Assembly: GCA_034435055.1 (NCBI GenBank)
Contig: DAOTXS010000043.1
Location: 1-64,000, forward strand
Direction: 5' to 3'
Source of the DNA: DAOTXS01 sp034435055
Lineage (GTDB): Bacteria > Chloroflexota > Anaerolineae > UBA4142
DNA length: 64,000 nucleotides
Shown: positions 24,379-33,038 of the stretch, piece after piece
Position numbering within the stretch: the first letter of the stretch is position 1
Layout of the letters: the number at the start of each line of letters is the position of its first letter
The notes under the pieces: generated by a model
What the model was told of the DNA's origin: nothing
What the model saw: the letters and a program-made list of their open reading frames with translations, nothing else
The model's database searches: none
Translations under genes and position numbers: made by a program

Positions 24379-25518
24379 ATGCAAGTCTATCTACCACCGC
24401 GTTTGATTTTCTGGGAGACCACGGCGGGTTGTAATTTGCGTTGTATTCACTGCCGCCGCATCACTGTCGCCGATCAGTTGTTGCCGCAGGATTTGAAAAC
24501 CACTGAAGCGTTCAACCTGATTGATCAAGTCGCTTCTTTCGCCAAACCGATTTTTGTCTTGTCGGGCGGCGAGCCATTGTTGCGTCCGGATATTTTCGAC
24601 ATCGCCCGATACGCGAGCGACGCCGGGTCGATCGTCGCGCTCGCGACGAATGGTACGTTGATTGATGCGAATGTCGCGCAACGTATCAAAGCGAGCGGTG
24701 TGCGCCGCGTCAGCATCAGTCTCGACGGCGCGGATGCGGCAACGCACGACACGTTTCGCGGCGCGGGTGCGTTCGATCAAGTGATTGCTGGGATGAATCA
24801 TTTGCGCGCGCTCGGCGTCGAGTACCAAATCAACACAACCGTCGCGCGGCACAACGTTGGCAAGATGCCGGAAACATTAACGATGGCGAAAACGCTCGGT
24901 GCGTTGGCGTTGCACTTGTTCTTGCTCGTGCCGGTCGGTTGCGGCGTCGAAATCGCGGACGATCAGCAAATCACCCCTGCCGAATACGAAAACGTTTTGA
25001 ATTGGATGTACGACGCCGAGATGCAAGGCGGCATCGAATTGAAAGCGACGTGCGCGCCACATTATTTTCGCATCACGCGCCAACGCCAAGCCGAAGAACG
25101 ACGCCGAGGCATCGTGCGCGAACGTCCGGCGAGTCATCATCGGCAGGAACACGCCGGCGGGAACGGGCATGGCGCGCGCGGCGCGATGAACGCAATGACC
25201 AAGGGATGTCTCGCGGGAACGGGCGTGTGTTTCATCAGTCATCGCGGCGAGGTGTTTCCGTGCGGCTACTTGCCGCTTGAAGCGGGAAACATCCGTCAAC
25301 AATCGTTCCGCGAAATCTGGGAAGGTTCGACGTTGTTCGCGCAATTGCGCGACCCGGGTTTGCTGGGTGGCAAGTGCGGTTTGTGTGAATTCAAAAATGT
25401 GTGCAGTGGCTGTCGTGCGCGCGCGTACGGAATGACCCAGGAATTCCTTGGCGAAGAACCCTTCTGCACATACGTGCCGCGCGCAGTTCAGAACGAGACC
25501 AAAGGTGTGAGTTCCTGA
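24379..25518 (+). CDS. ahbD: AhbD-like radical SAM/SPASM protein (heme b synthase family)
   Basis: 379 residues. Radical SAM cluster motif Cys18-x3-Cys22-x2-Cys25 (CNLRCIHC), then LSGGEPLLRPD. The C-terminal SPASM region has further Cys ligands: GCLAGTGVC, EVFPCGYLPLEAGNIR, GKCGLCEFKNVCSGCRARAYG and EEPFC. These are close to AhbD, which decarboxylates Fe-coproporphyrin III to heme without oxygen. A His-rich loop (RPASHHRQEHAGG, ~250-265) is a local insertion. Its neighbours are ChdC, ferrochelatase and CgoX, which fits. AhbC/NirJ-type activity is the alternative, as the subfamilies are similar. Confidence 0.85.
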   Translation: MQVYLPPRLIFWETTAGCNLRCIHCRRITVADQLLPQDLKTTEAFNLIDQVASFAKPIFVLSGGEPLLRPDIFDIARYASDAGSIVALATNGTLIDANVAQRIKASGVRRVSISLDGADAATHDTFRGAGAFDQVIAGMNHLRALGVEYQINTTVARHNVGKMPETLTMAKTLGALALHLFLLVPVGCGVEIADDQQITPAEYENVLNWMYDAEMQGGIELKATCAPHYFRITRQRQAEERRRGIVRERPASHHRQEHAGGNGHGARGAMNAMTKGCLAGTGVCFISHRGEVFPCGYLPLEAGNIRQQSFREIWEGSTLFAQLRDPGLLGGKCGLCEFKNVCSGCRARAYGMTQEFLGEEPFCTYVPRAVQNETKGVSS

Positions 25519-25537
25519 TAAATTTGGGGCAGAGAAG

Positions 25538-26269
25538 ATGGCGAATGTGAACGCGGAGACGTTGGATCTTCGAGAAAAAAGTCGAACCGGCGATGGTCAT
25601 TCGCAGACGCTTGATCGGCGTTTGTTTATGCAGTTGTTGGCGTTCGGCGGGAGCGAGGATTCAACCCCGCTGATCGCTTCGTTGATGCGGGCTCAATTGC
25701 CGAGTGTGTTATACGAAGATGTGAATGATCCGTACGGCGTTGCGCTCCTCACGTTCAACGAGTCCCCCGATTTTTTCCTGACCGATTTGCGTCACTTTTT
25801 GCGTGGCTCGCCTTTTCGCGCGTTGACGCCCAAGCCGGAATACACGATGTTCGGGCGCACGTATGCGCAAGGCGACGAGAAAGATTTGACGCACAGTTTG
25901 CTGGTGCGACCGCGCCAGCGCGTGTGTGATCCTAAAATGCCTTGGGCAATCTGGTATCCCTTACGCCGGCGCGGAGCGTTTGAACAATTGAGCGCAGATG
26001 ACCAACGCGTCATCCTGATGGAACACGGCGGTGTCGGTCATGCGTATGGTCGCGCCGGTTTGGGCACGGACATTCGGCTGGCGTGTTATGGTCTCGATAA
26101 GAACGATAACGATTTTGTCATCGGATTGGTGGGTTCCGAACTTTATCCGCTGTCGTCGCTTGTCCAACGGATGCGCAAAACCAAACAAACCTCGATATAT
26201 TTGGAACGCTTGGGTCCCTTTTTCATCGGCAAAGCGATTTTCCGACAAAATTCAGAGTCAAAGCAATGA
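25538..26269 (+). CDS. chdC: coproheme decarboxylase of the chlorite dismutase-like family (HemQ/ChdC)
   Basis: 243 residues. Two ferredoxin-like halves; the C-terminal half holds WYPLRRRGAF, where Tyr140 aligns with the catalytic tyrosine of ChdC, and MEHGGVGHAYGRAG, where His163 aligns with the proximal heme ligand. ChdC uses peroxide to remove two carboxyls from coproheme and make heme b. Its stop overlaps the ferrochelatase start (ATGA), and CgoX follows, giving the canonical coproporphyrin-dependent trio. The extra ~25-residue N-terminus looks disordered. Confidence 0.9.
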   Translation: MANVNAETLDLREKSRTGDGHSQTLDRRLFMQLLAFGGSEDSTPLIASLMRAQLPSVLYEDVNDPYGVALLTFNESPDFFLTDLRHFLRGSPFRALTPKPEYTMFGRTYAQGDEKDLTHSLLVRPRQRVCDPKMPWAIWYPLRRRGAFEQLSADDQRVILMEHGGVGHAYGRAGLGTDIRLACYGLDKNDNDFVIGLVGSELYPLSSLVQRMRKTKQTSIYLERLGPFFIGKAIFRQNSESKQ

Positions 26270-27165
26270 GCGACGCAGTTCTACTTTTGGCGTACGGCGC
26301 GCCTGAATCGCTCGACGATTTGCCGGCTTATCTTGCCGACATTCGCGGCGGGCAGCCCACCCCACCACAATTAATCGATGAGGTGACGCGGCGTTATCGA
26401 TTGATTGGAAGCAAGTCGCCGTTGCTTGCCATCACCCGGCGCGTCGCCGTCCGTTTGCAGGAACAACTTTTATTGCCGATTTATGTGGGAATGCGGCATT
26501 GGCATCCGTACATCGCGGACACCGTGCGCGAGATGATTCGCGATGGTGTCACGCGCGCTACGGTAATTTGTCTCGCGCCGCATTACAGCGCGTTGAGCAT
26601 CGGCGCGTACCGCGCGAAGTTGGACGCGGCGTTGCGCGATTCGGAGCTGCAAATCGATTTCGTCGAAGCGTGGCACACGCAACCTCAGTACATCAACGGC
26701 ATCGCGCAAAATATTCGAACGACGCTGGCGCAATTTGAATCGGATGCGAAAATAATTTTTACTGCACACACTTTGCCTGTCGCCGTGCGCGTACCGTACG
26801 AAATGCAACTGCGCGAGACGGCGCAACTTGTCGCGCGAAATCTGGGATGGCGCGACGACCGCTGGATGCTCGCCTATCAAAGTCAGCCGCGCGCGGGAGG
26901 CGAATGGCTGGGACCGCAAATCGAAACGCTCGTGCCGCAACTCGCACGCGCAGGCGAAAGGAATTTGGTCGTCGCACCAATCGGCTTTGTCGCTGATCAC
27001 GCCGAAGTGTTGTACGACATTGACATTGCGTTGCAGGAAATTGCGCGCGCAAACAACGTGCGTCTCGCGCGAACGCCGATGCTGAACGATGGTGACGCGA
27101 TGGTGAACGCGCTGGCGGAATTGGTGAAAAAACGGAACGCGCAGTACGCGATGCGTGATGCGTAA
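26266..27165 (+). CDS. cpfC: ferrochelatase (coproporphyrin type)
   Basis: 299 residues. LLLAYGAPESLDDLPAYLADIRGG is the class opening; the catalytic His is in IFTAHTLP and the acidic partner in GFVADHAEVLYDID, both ferrochelatase signatures. It inserts Fe2+ into the porphyrin ring. Translationally coupled to chdC (4-base overlap) and 9 bases before the oxidase gene, so coproporphyrin III rather than protoporphyrin IX is the expected substrate. Length is slightly short compared with 310-340 typical; no motif is missing. No Fe-S cysteine cluster is seen. Confidence 0.93.
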   Translation: MSDAVLLLAYGAPESLDDLPAYLADIRGGQPTPPQLIDEVTRRYRLIGSKSPLLAITRRVAVRLQEQLLLPIYVGMRHWHPYIADTVREMIRDGVTRATVICLAPHYSALSIGAYRAKLDAALRDSELQIDFVEAWHTQPQYINGIAQNIRTTLAQFESDAKIIFTAHTLPVAVRVPYEMQLRETAQLVARNLGWRDDRWMLAYQSQPRAGGEWLGPQIETLVPQLARAGERNLVVAPIGFVADHAEVLYDIDIALQEIARANNVRLARTPMLNDGDAMVNALAELVKKRNAQYAMRDA

Positions 27166-27174
27166 AACGGAGAG

Positions 27175-28560
27175 ATGATGGTTTACGATGTGGCAATCAT
27201 CGGCGGCGGAATCGCGGGCTTGAGTACCGCGTGGTATTTGCAACAGTCCGCGCAAAAGTTGCAATACATCTTGCTCGAAGAATCGAATCGGTGGGGCGGA
27301 CACATTCGCACGGAGCGCGTGGACGATTTTGTGATCGAAGCGGGACCCGATTCGTTCATCACGCAGAAACCCTGGGGCGTCCAACTCGCGCGCGAACTGG
27401 GAATCGAACAGCGTTTGCTCGGCACAAACGACGCGATGCGTCAAGTGTACGTGCTGAATCATGGCAAGCCAACGCCGTTGCCCGATGGTGTGCTGCTCAT
27501 TGTGCCGACCAAGTTCACGCCGTTCGCACTGTCGCCGCTGATTTCGCCGCTCGGCAAATTGCGGATGGGAATGGATTTGTTCATCCCTCCGAAACGTGAT
27601 GGTGCCGATGAAACGCTCGCCGATTTTGTGCGGCGGCGTCTGGGAAGTGAAGCGCTCGACAAAATCGCCGAACCGTTGCTATCGGGAATTTACAACGCCG
27701 AAGCGGACAAGCAAAGTTTGCTCGCAACCTTTCCGCGTTTTCGCGCCCTCGAAGAACAACACGGCAGTCTCACACGCGGAATGATCGCGTCACGACGAAA
27801 TAGTCACGCGCAAACATCGAGCAACGGCAAGTTACCAGCGTTTATGACGTTGCGCGACGGCGTGGAAGAAATGGTGCGTGCGTTGGTCGCGCAATTGCGC
27901 GGTGATTTGCGATTGTTGAATCCGGTTCAACACATCGCGCGTGAGAATGAAAATTTTGTTTTGATGACGAACGATGGAATGGTGCGCGCGAAAAATATCG
28001 TGCTGGCAACCCCCGCGTTCGTCGCTGCCGATTTGTTGCGTGACATCGTGCCGAACGTCGCGCGCAATTTGCAAACGATTCGCTATGTCAGCACAGGCAC
28101 GCTGTCGCTGGCGTACCGCGTCGCCGATATTCGTCGCCCGCTCAACGGATTGGGCATCGTCGTGCCGCGCAGTGAGCGCCGTCCGATCAACGCGATCACG
28201 TGGAGTTCATGCAAGTTCAATCATCGCGCGCCCGAAGGTTTTGCGTTGCTGCGCGTTTTCTTTGGCGGCTCGCGCAGTCCGCAAGCGATGGAACTGGATG
28301 ATGCGTCGTTGCTCAACACGGTGCGCGATCAATTGCGCGAGTTGATGGGGATCGAAGCCGCGCCGCTGTTCCATCGCCTTTATCGCTGGCATCGTTCCAA
28401 CGCGCAGTACGATGTGGGACATCTCGACCGCATCGCGCAGTTGGAGCAAGCATTGCCCCCAGGAGTGTATCTGACAGGCAGCGCGTATCGCGGTGTCGGC
28501 ATTCCCGATTGCATCAAGCAATCGCAAGAGACGGTGAAGCGAATCACATCCCAGACTTGA
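27175..28560 (+). CDS. cgoX: coproporphyrinogen/protoporphyrinogen III oxidase, HemY/CgoX type
   Basis: 461 residues of a flavin amine-oxidase-fold enzyme. Dinucleotide-binding motif IIGGGIAGLSTAWYL (~8-22), then RWGGHIRTERVDDFVIEAGPDSF, the PPOX signature; C-terminal FAD contact in YLTGSAYRGVGIPDCI. It oxidises coproporphyrinogen III (or protoporphyrinogen IX) using oxygen, making the substrate for the adjacent ferrochelatase. Two adjacent ATG codons (27175, 27178) are possible starts. Full-length and intact. Confidence 0.94.
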   Translation: MMVYDVAIIGGGIAGLSTAWYLQQSAQKLQYILLEESNRWGGHIRTERVDDFVIEAGPDSFITQKPWGVQLARELGIEQRLLGTNDAMRQVYVLNHGKPTPLPDGVLLIVPTKFTPFALSPLISPLGKLRMGMDLFIPPKRDGADETLADFVRRRLGSEALDKIAEPLLSGIYNAEADKQSLLATFPRFRALEEQHGSLTRGMIASRRNSHAQTSSNGKLPAFMTLRDGVEEMVRALVAQLRGDLRLLNPVQHIARENENFVLMTNDGMVRAKNIVLATPAFVAADLLRDIVPNVARNLQTIRYVSTGTLSLAYRVADIRRPLNGLGIVVPRSERRPINAITWSSCKFNHRAPEGFALLRVFFGGSRSPQAMELDDASLLNTVRDQLRELMGIEAAPLFHRLYRWHRSNAQYDVGHLDRIAQLEQALPPGVYLTGSAYRGVGIPDCIKQSQETVKRITSQT

Positions 28561-28601
28561 CCGAGTTTCCGTCTGTGGTCAATTTTCTGCTGGAGGAAAA
28601 A

Positions 28602-30218
28602 ATGCAATTCCACAAAATTCTTGCCTTGATGATCGTCGCAGTCGTGACAAGTTGCGCCCCAAGTGCATCGCCAACCCAAACAATATCGAACAATCCAAGC
28701 AGTGCCGTTGCGCATTTGAACGGCGGCACGTTCGTCCGCGCAATGACCTCCGAACCCGCGAGTATTGACCCGCAAGGTGCGGCAACATCGGGCTTGAGTC
28801 TCGTCACACCATACTTGTTCGACACGCTCGTTACGCGCGATGTGGATAACAAACTTGTGCCGGTGCTTGCGGAAAGTTGGCACACCTCCGACGACGGCAA
28901 AGCGATCACGCTGAAACTGAAATCGGGTGTGATGTTTCAAGACGGTACGCCGTTCAATGCCCAAGCCGTGCAGTTCACGTTCAAGCGATTCAAAGAAACG
29001 GGGACGAAATCGCCGATCTATGATGGCGTAAAACGGATTCAAGAGATTCAAGTGATGGATGATTTGACCGTGCGATTTACGTTCAAAGAACCGGCTGCGA
29101 ATTTTTGGAGCACGCTCACGATACCGTACGCGGGCATCATCAGCCCCGATTCCGCACGCAAGGTGACGGAAACGGGGAAAGGCAACTTGATTGGCACGGG
29201 TGCGTTTATTCTGGCTGAATCGAAAGCGGGGCAATCGCTTACGCTCAAACGCAATCCCGATTACCGATGGGGTGCACCGATCACGGAAAATCGCGCCGCG
29301 CCATACCTCGATGCGCTCGTGTTCAAAGTGATTCCTGACGCGGCGACGCAACTCGCGGCGTTGCAAACGGGCGACGTGGATGCGATTTTTGTCAACCAAC
29401 CCGATCACATCGCCAAACTGAGAAACACTCCCAATATTCAACTCATCGAAACTGAACTCAACAGTTTGATCTATCTCGCGTTCAATTGCAAGAAACCGCC
29501 GTTCAACGACGCGCGCGTACGCCAAGCCTTGTCTCGCGCGATCAACAAAGAGGAAATCATCCAAGTCGCGCTCGGCGGCATCGGCAAGCGCGCGACCACG
29601 TATTTGCCGCCCACGCTTTTAGGGTACGATGTGGCGCTGGAATCGTACGAAATCAAGTACGACACAACACGAGCGCAAGCCGAATTGCAAGCGCTGGGAT
29701 TCACGCAATCGGCAAATGGAACCTGGGAAAAAGAGGGACAACCGCTCAAAGGTTTGCTTATCACGTCGAATCGCGCGCCGAATGATGCGGTTGCCGCGCT
29801 GATTCAAGCGCAATTCAAGGTAATCGGCGTACCGATTGAAATTCAGCAACTCGATAGCAAAGCCGTAACCGACGCAACCGCCACCGGCAAGTTCGATTTT
29901 CTCTTGTATCGCTACGATTGGAATGACCCCGACGCGCTCAACATCTATCTGGGTTCGGATCGCATCGGCACTACGAATCGCGCGGCGTACAGCAATCCGG
30001 CCGTTGACCAATTGCTCGCGCAAGGTGTTGGCGAACTCGACCAGACCAAGCGCGTCAAGATTTACAGCCAAGCACAAAAGTTGATTATGCAGGATGCGCC
30101 CTGGCAACCACTGTATATTCCCGTTGATGTAATGGCGTTCAACAAACGCTTCGACGGTGTCAAGCTCGGTTTTATGGGGCGAATGCTCGTCAACGACGTG
30201 CGGTTTGTGGGAAAGTGA
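28602..30218 (+). CDS. Dpp/Opp-type ABC transporter substrate-binding lipoprotein
   Basis: 538 residues, family 5 solute-binding protein. Lipoprotein signal (IVAVVTSCAPS, Cys17), a short Ser/Thr spacer, then GGTFVRAMTSEPASIDPQ and the typical KPPFNDARVRQALSRAINKEEI segment (~310). Captures peptides or other small ligands for the two permeases downstream. It lies only 41 bases after the heme oxidase gene, so it is probably in the same transcript; E. coli DppA is known to bind heme as well as dipeptides, so heme or porphyrin uptake is a reasonable guess. ATG at 28602 follows TGGAGGAAAAA. Confidence 0.9.
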   Translation: MQFHKILALMIVAVVTSCAPSASPTQTISNNPSSAVAHLNGGTFVRAMTSEPASIDPQGAATSGLSLVTPYLFDTLVTRDVDNKLVPVLAESWHTSDDGKAITLKLKSGVMFQDGTPFNAQAVQFTFKRFKETGTKSPIYDGVKRIQEIQVMDDLTVRFTFKEPAANFWSTLTIPYAGIISPDSARKVTETGKGNLIGTGAFILAESKAGQSLTLKRNPDYRWGAPITENRAAPYLDALVFKVIPDAATQLAALQTGDVDAIFVNQPDHIAKLRNTPNIQLIETELNSLIYLAFNCKKPPFNDARVRQALSRAINKEEIIQVALGGIGKRATTYLPPTLLGYDVALESYEIKYDTTRAQAELQALGFTQSANGTWEKEGQPLKGLLITSNRAPNDAVAALIQAQFKVIGVPIEIQQLDSKAVTDATATGKFDFLLYRYDWNDPDALNIYLGSDRIGTTNRAAYSNPAVDQLLAQGVGELDQTKRVKIYSQAQKLIMQDAPWQPLYIPVDVMAFNKRFDGVKLGFMGRMLVNDVRFVGK

Positions 30219-30254
30219 TTCTAACCAGCGAAGAACAATTGTGGTAAAAAAATA

Positions 30255-31181
30255 ATGCCAAGACAATTTGCGAAACGATTCATCGGCGCGCTGGTTACAC
30301 TCACCGTTGTCAGTCTCGTTACCTTTGTCGCGTTGCAAGCAACGCCGGGCGATGTGGCTAACGGATTGGTCGGCGACAGCGCGTCGGTCGCGCAATTACA
30401 AATGATGCGCGCGCAACTTGGACTTGATCAACCGTTGCTCGCGCAGTACGCCGGGTTCGTCGGCAAGGCAGTGCGCGGCGATCTGGGACGTTCGTTCATC
30501 AGTAACAAACCTGTACTCGATTTGTTGCTTGAACGATTGCCTTGCACGATTTTGCTGGCGTTGGGTGCGATCACGTTGGCGCTGATCATTGGAATGACAA
30601 TGGGCATTGCCGCCGCGTTGCGCGCGGGTACGAAAACCGATATGCTGTTGATGAGCGGCGCGGCGCTGGGTTTGGCGATTCCAACGTTTTGGAGCGCGCT
30701 CGTGCTGATGCTGATCTTTTCGGTGAACTGGCGCGTGCTTCCACTCATCGGCATTGATAATCCGCTTGGATTCGTTCTCCCCAGCATCACACTTGCTCTG
30801 CCAACCGCCGCCGCCATCGCGCGCTTGATGCGTGCGAGTTTGCTCGACGTGTTGCGGTCGGATTACGTTCGCACGGCGAATGCGAAAGGATTGTTGCCAC
30901 AACGTGTGTTGACGCATCACGTCGTCCGCAATAGTTTGTTGCCCGTCGTGACGATGCTAGGTTTGCATCTGGGGCATTTGCTCGGCGGCGCGTTCATTGT
31001 CGAAACGATTTTCGCATTGCCCGGGCTGGGACGTTTAATGGTGCAAGCGATCTTTGACCGCGATTATCCGATCGTGCTTGGCGCGACGCTCTTCATCGCC
31101 GCGCTATACATCGTCATCAATTTTCTCGTTGACCTTGCACACGGCTGGTTCGACCCGCATGTGGCGCAAGAAGCAATTTAG
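30255..31181 (+). CDS. DppB-type ABC transporter permease
   Basis: 308 residues with six membrane segments. N-terminal signature RFIGALVTLTVVSLVTFVALQATPGD and the PLLAQYAGFVGKAVRGDLGRSF loop are typical DppB/OppB features; the EAA-like coupling loop is RSDYVRTANAKGLLPQRVLTHHVVRNSLLP. It forms the channel with the next gene product. Length is normal. The stop is 1 base before the next ATG. Confidence 0.93.
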   Translation: MPRQFAKRFIGALVTLTVVSLVTFVALQATPGDVANGLVGDSASVAQLQMMRAQLGLDQPLLAQYAGFVGKAVRGDLGRSFISNKPVLDLLLERLPCTILLALGAITLALIIGMTMGIAAALRAGTKTDMLLMSGAALGLAIPTFWSALVLMLIFSVNWRVLPLIGIDNPLGFVLPSITLALPTAAAIARLMRASLLDVLRSDYVRTANAKGLLPQRVLTHHVVRNSLLPVVTMLGLHLGHLLGGAFIVETIFALPGLGRLMVQAIFDRDYPIVLGATLFIAALYIVINFLVDLAHGWFDPHVAQEAI

Positions 31182-31182
31182 C

Positions 31183-32088
31183 ATGACCGCCCTCACCCGC
31201 ACAACCATTCGAATTCTGAAAAATCAAATCGCACTACACTCGCCAAGTGTTGCGCAGCGACAAACGCTGACAACGCGTCGGCACGCGCGGATCACGCCGA
31301 GTTTGTGGATCGGCAGCGTGATTGTTGCAACCGTCTTGACGATGGCGTTCGTCGCGCCGTTCATCGCGCCGTACGTGCCCGATCAAGTGATGGCGGGCGC
31401 GCGCTGTGCTCCGCCAAGCGCGCCCCATCTTTTTGGCACCGATGCGCTCGGACGCGATGTGTTCAGCCGCGTGTTGCACGGCGCGCGCCTCGCTGTGTGG
31501 ACGATGACGTTCGGTGTAAGCATCGCCGCGTTGCTTGGCATTGTCCCAGGATTGATCGCGGGGTACGCAGGCGGTTGGCTTGATCAAATCTTGTCGCGCG
31601 TGATGGAAATCGGAATGGCGTTTCCGGGAATCTTGCTTGCGCTCGTCATCGTCGCGCGCGTGGGGCCATCGCTCGACAACGCCATCATCGCGCTGGGCAT
31701 CATCAGCGCGCCCGGCTTCTATCGTCTAGCGCGAGCGCAAACTATCTCCGCGCGCAAGTTGCTGTACGTGGATGCGGCGCGTGCTATCGGCGCAAGCGAC
31801 GCGCGCGTTTTGTTTCGACATATCGCGCCGAATCTTGCATCGTCGTTGATCGTCATTGCGACGATGCGCGCGGGGTTCATGTTGCTCACCAGCAGCAGTT
31901 TGAGTTTTATCGGTTTGGGGGCGCAACCGCCGATGCCAGAGTGGGGCGCTTTGCTAACCTCAGGGCGAAATTATTTAGAGACCGCGCCCTGGCTGGCGAT
32001 TTTTCCTGGGCTGTGCCTCATGCTCACCGTCGCCGGGACGAATCTGTTGGGCGACGGGTTGCGCGACTGGTTTGACCGGGGACAATAA
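31183..32088 (+). CDS. DppC-type ABC transporter permease
   Basis: 301 residues. Features: long cytoplasmic N-terminus, first membrane segment at ~45, then FGTDALGRDVFSRVLHGARLA, the DppC/OppC family signature, and EAA-like loop LYVDAARAIGASDARVLFRHIAPN. ATG at 31183 sits 1 base after the dppB-like stop; an earlier ATG at 31159 would overlap. No DppD/DppF ATPase genes follow (a terminator does), so the ATPases must be encoded elsewhere. Confidence 0.92.
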   Translation: MTALTRTTIRILKNQIALHSPSVAQRQTLTTRRHARITPSLWIGSVIVATVLTMAFVAPFIAPYVPDQVMAGARCAPPSAPHLFGTDALGRDVFSRVLHGARLAVWTMTFGVSIAALLGIVPGLIAGYAGGWLDQILSRVMEIGMAFPGILLALVIVARVGPSLDNAIIALGIISAPGFYRLARAQTISARKLLYVDAARAIGASDARVLFRHIAPNLASSLIVIATMRAGFMLLTSSSLSFIGLGAQPPMPEWGALLTSGRNYLETAPWLAIFPGLCLMLTVAGTNLLGDGLRDWFDRGQ

Positions 32089-32108
32089 TTTATATCGCCA
32101 GCATATAA

Positions 32109-32140
32109 AAAACATCCCGCAGCTATTTTGCGGGATGTTT
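32109..32140 (+). terminator. terminator at the end of the heme/Dpp array
   Basis: Stem AACATCCCGC (32111-32120) / GCGGGATGTTT (32130-32140). A-tract upstream and TTT in the descending arm; may also serve the convergent glyoxalase gene. Confidence 0.82.
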
Positions 32141-32143
32141 CAT

Positions 32144-32983
32144 CTAGACGAGTCGCAGTCTTGCGCCGCACGCCAATTCCGGCGGAATCAGAAATCCACT
32201 GCCGTCCTGCTCTAGTGCAATGTTTTCATTTCTAAAACGAATCCGATCACGCCCCAAGCCATCGACGGCGATGGTCAGCGCAAAAATTCCTTCGCCGCGT
32301 TTCGATAAATATTCCGCCATCGTGTTACCGCCGCGTTCCGGGTGCGCCAGCACGATACTTCCCCAATCCATCGTCAAGCGATAACCGACGACATCGCTTG
32401 CCGCGTTGTGAACGCGTTTCGGTTCGACGCCGAGCAACGCGTGGTACGCCTCCCGTGCGTGTTCAAGGTGTCGCGCCGCGACAATCACTTCTTTCACGCG
32501 CGCGCGACTGCCGATGCCTTCTGTTGCCGGTTCGATGCGCAACGCGCGCGGTGTGTCGTCTTGAATCAGAAATGGCATCAAGCCGACCGGCGATCCGTTG
32601 AACATCGATGTGTGCCATTCGACGCGCCGACCGTCGAGTCGGACGCGCGCGCCGGCTTTTGGTTCATCGTACGCCAGCGATGATTTCAAACGCGCGACAT
32701 CGTTCGCAATTTCATTCGACGCAAGCACAAAGCCGGCAAATCCTTCGCCCACGCGCAAACGCTCGACGCCGGCGCGCCAAAAAGAATTTGCGGCGAGCGT
32801 CGGGTCTTTGAACGCAACGAGTTCGATGTACGTGTTATCAGCAAACGCAATGAGCGCGTTGTGACTGCCGAACGCCGGATGTTCGCCGCCGGCGCGCACG
32901 TCAAAACCAAGTCGGCGAAATGATTGCATCGCGGATTCAAGTTGATTGACGAGAATAATAAAGTGATCGAAACCGGTGAGCAT
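32144..32983 (-). CDS. glyoxalase-like (VOC superfamily) protein
   Basis: 279 residues. Starts MLTGFDHFIILVNQLESAM, a VOC beta-alpha-beta unit, with a second module from ~135 (EVIVAARHLEHAREAYHALLG). Candidate metal ligands: His in FDHFIILV, Glu in NTYIELVAF, plus residues in the second half, as in Glyoxalase_3-type proteins. Reaction unknown; the family includes dioxygenases, isomerases and lyases. ATG at 32983 follows AAAGGAATTTT. A dispersed inverted repeat lies directly upstream. Confidence 0.82.
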   Translation of the reverse strand: MLTGFDHFIILVNQLESAMQSFRRLGFDVRAGGEHPAFGSHNALIAFADNTYIELVAFKDPTLAANSFWRAGVERLRVGEGFAGFVLASNEIANDVARLKSSLAYDEPKAGARVRLDGRRVEWHTSMFNGSPVGLMPFLIQDDTPRALRIEPATEGIGSRARVKEVIVAARHLEHAREAYHALLGVEPKRVHNAASDVVGYRLTMDWGSIVLAHPERGGNTMAEYLSKRGEGIFALTIAVDGLGRDRIRFRNENIALEQDGSGFLIPPELACGARLRLV

Positions 32984-32994
32984 AAAATTCCTTT

Positions 32995-33032
32995 TGTCAT
33001 TGCGAGCGCAGCGAAGCAATCTCGCAATGACA
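32995..33032. repeat. dispersed inverted repeat (TGTCATTGCGAG family), intact copy
   Basis: Perfect 12-bp arms TGTCATTGCGAG (32995-33006) and CTCGCAATGACA (33021-33032) around CGCAGCGAAGCAAT. A degenerate copy is at 35779-35813 and a related TGTCATTTC element at 34472-34550, so this is a repeat family rather than a local terminator. Similar elements are widespread in environmental bacterial genomes. Confidence 0.85.
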
Positions 33033-33038
33033 AGATGA

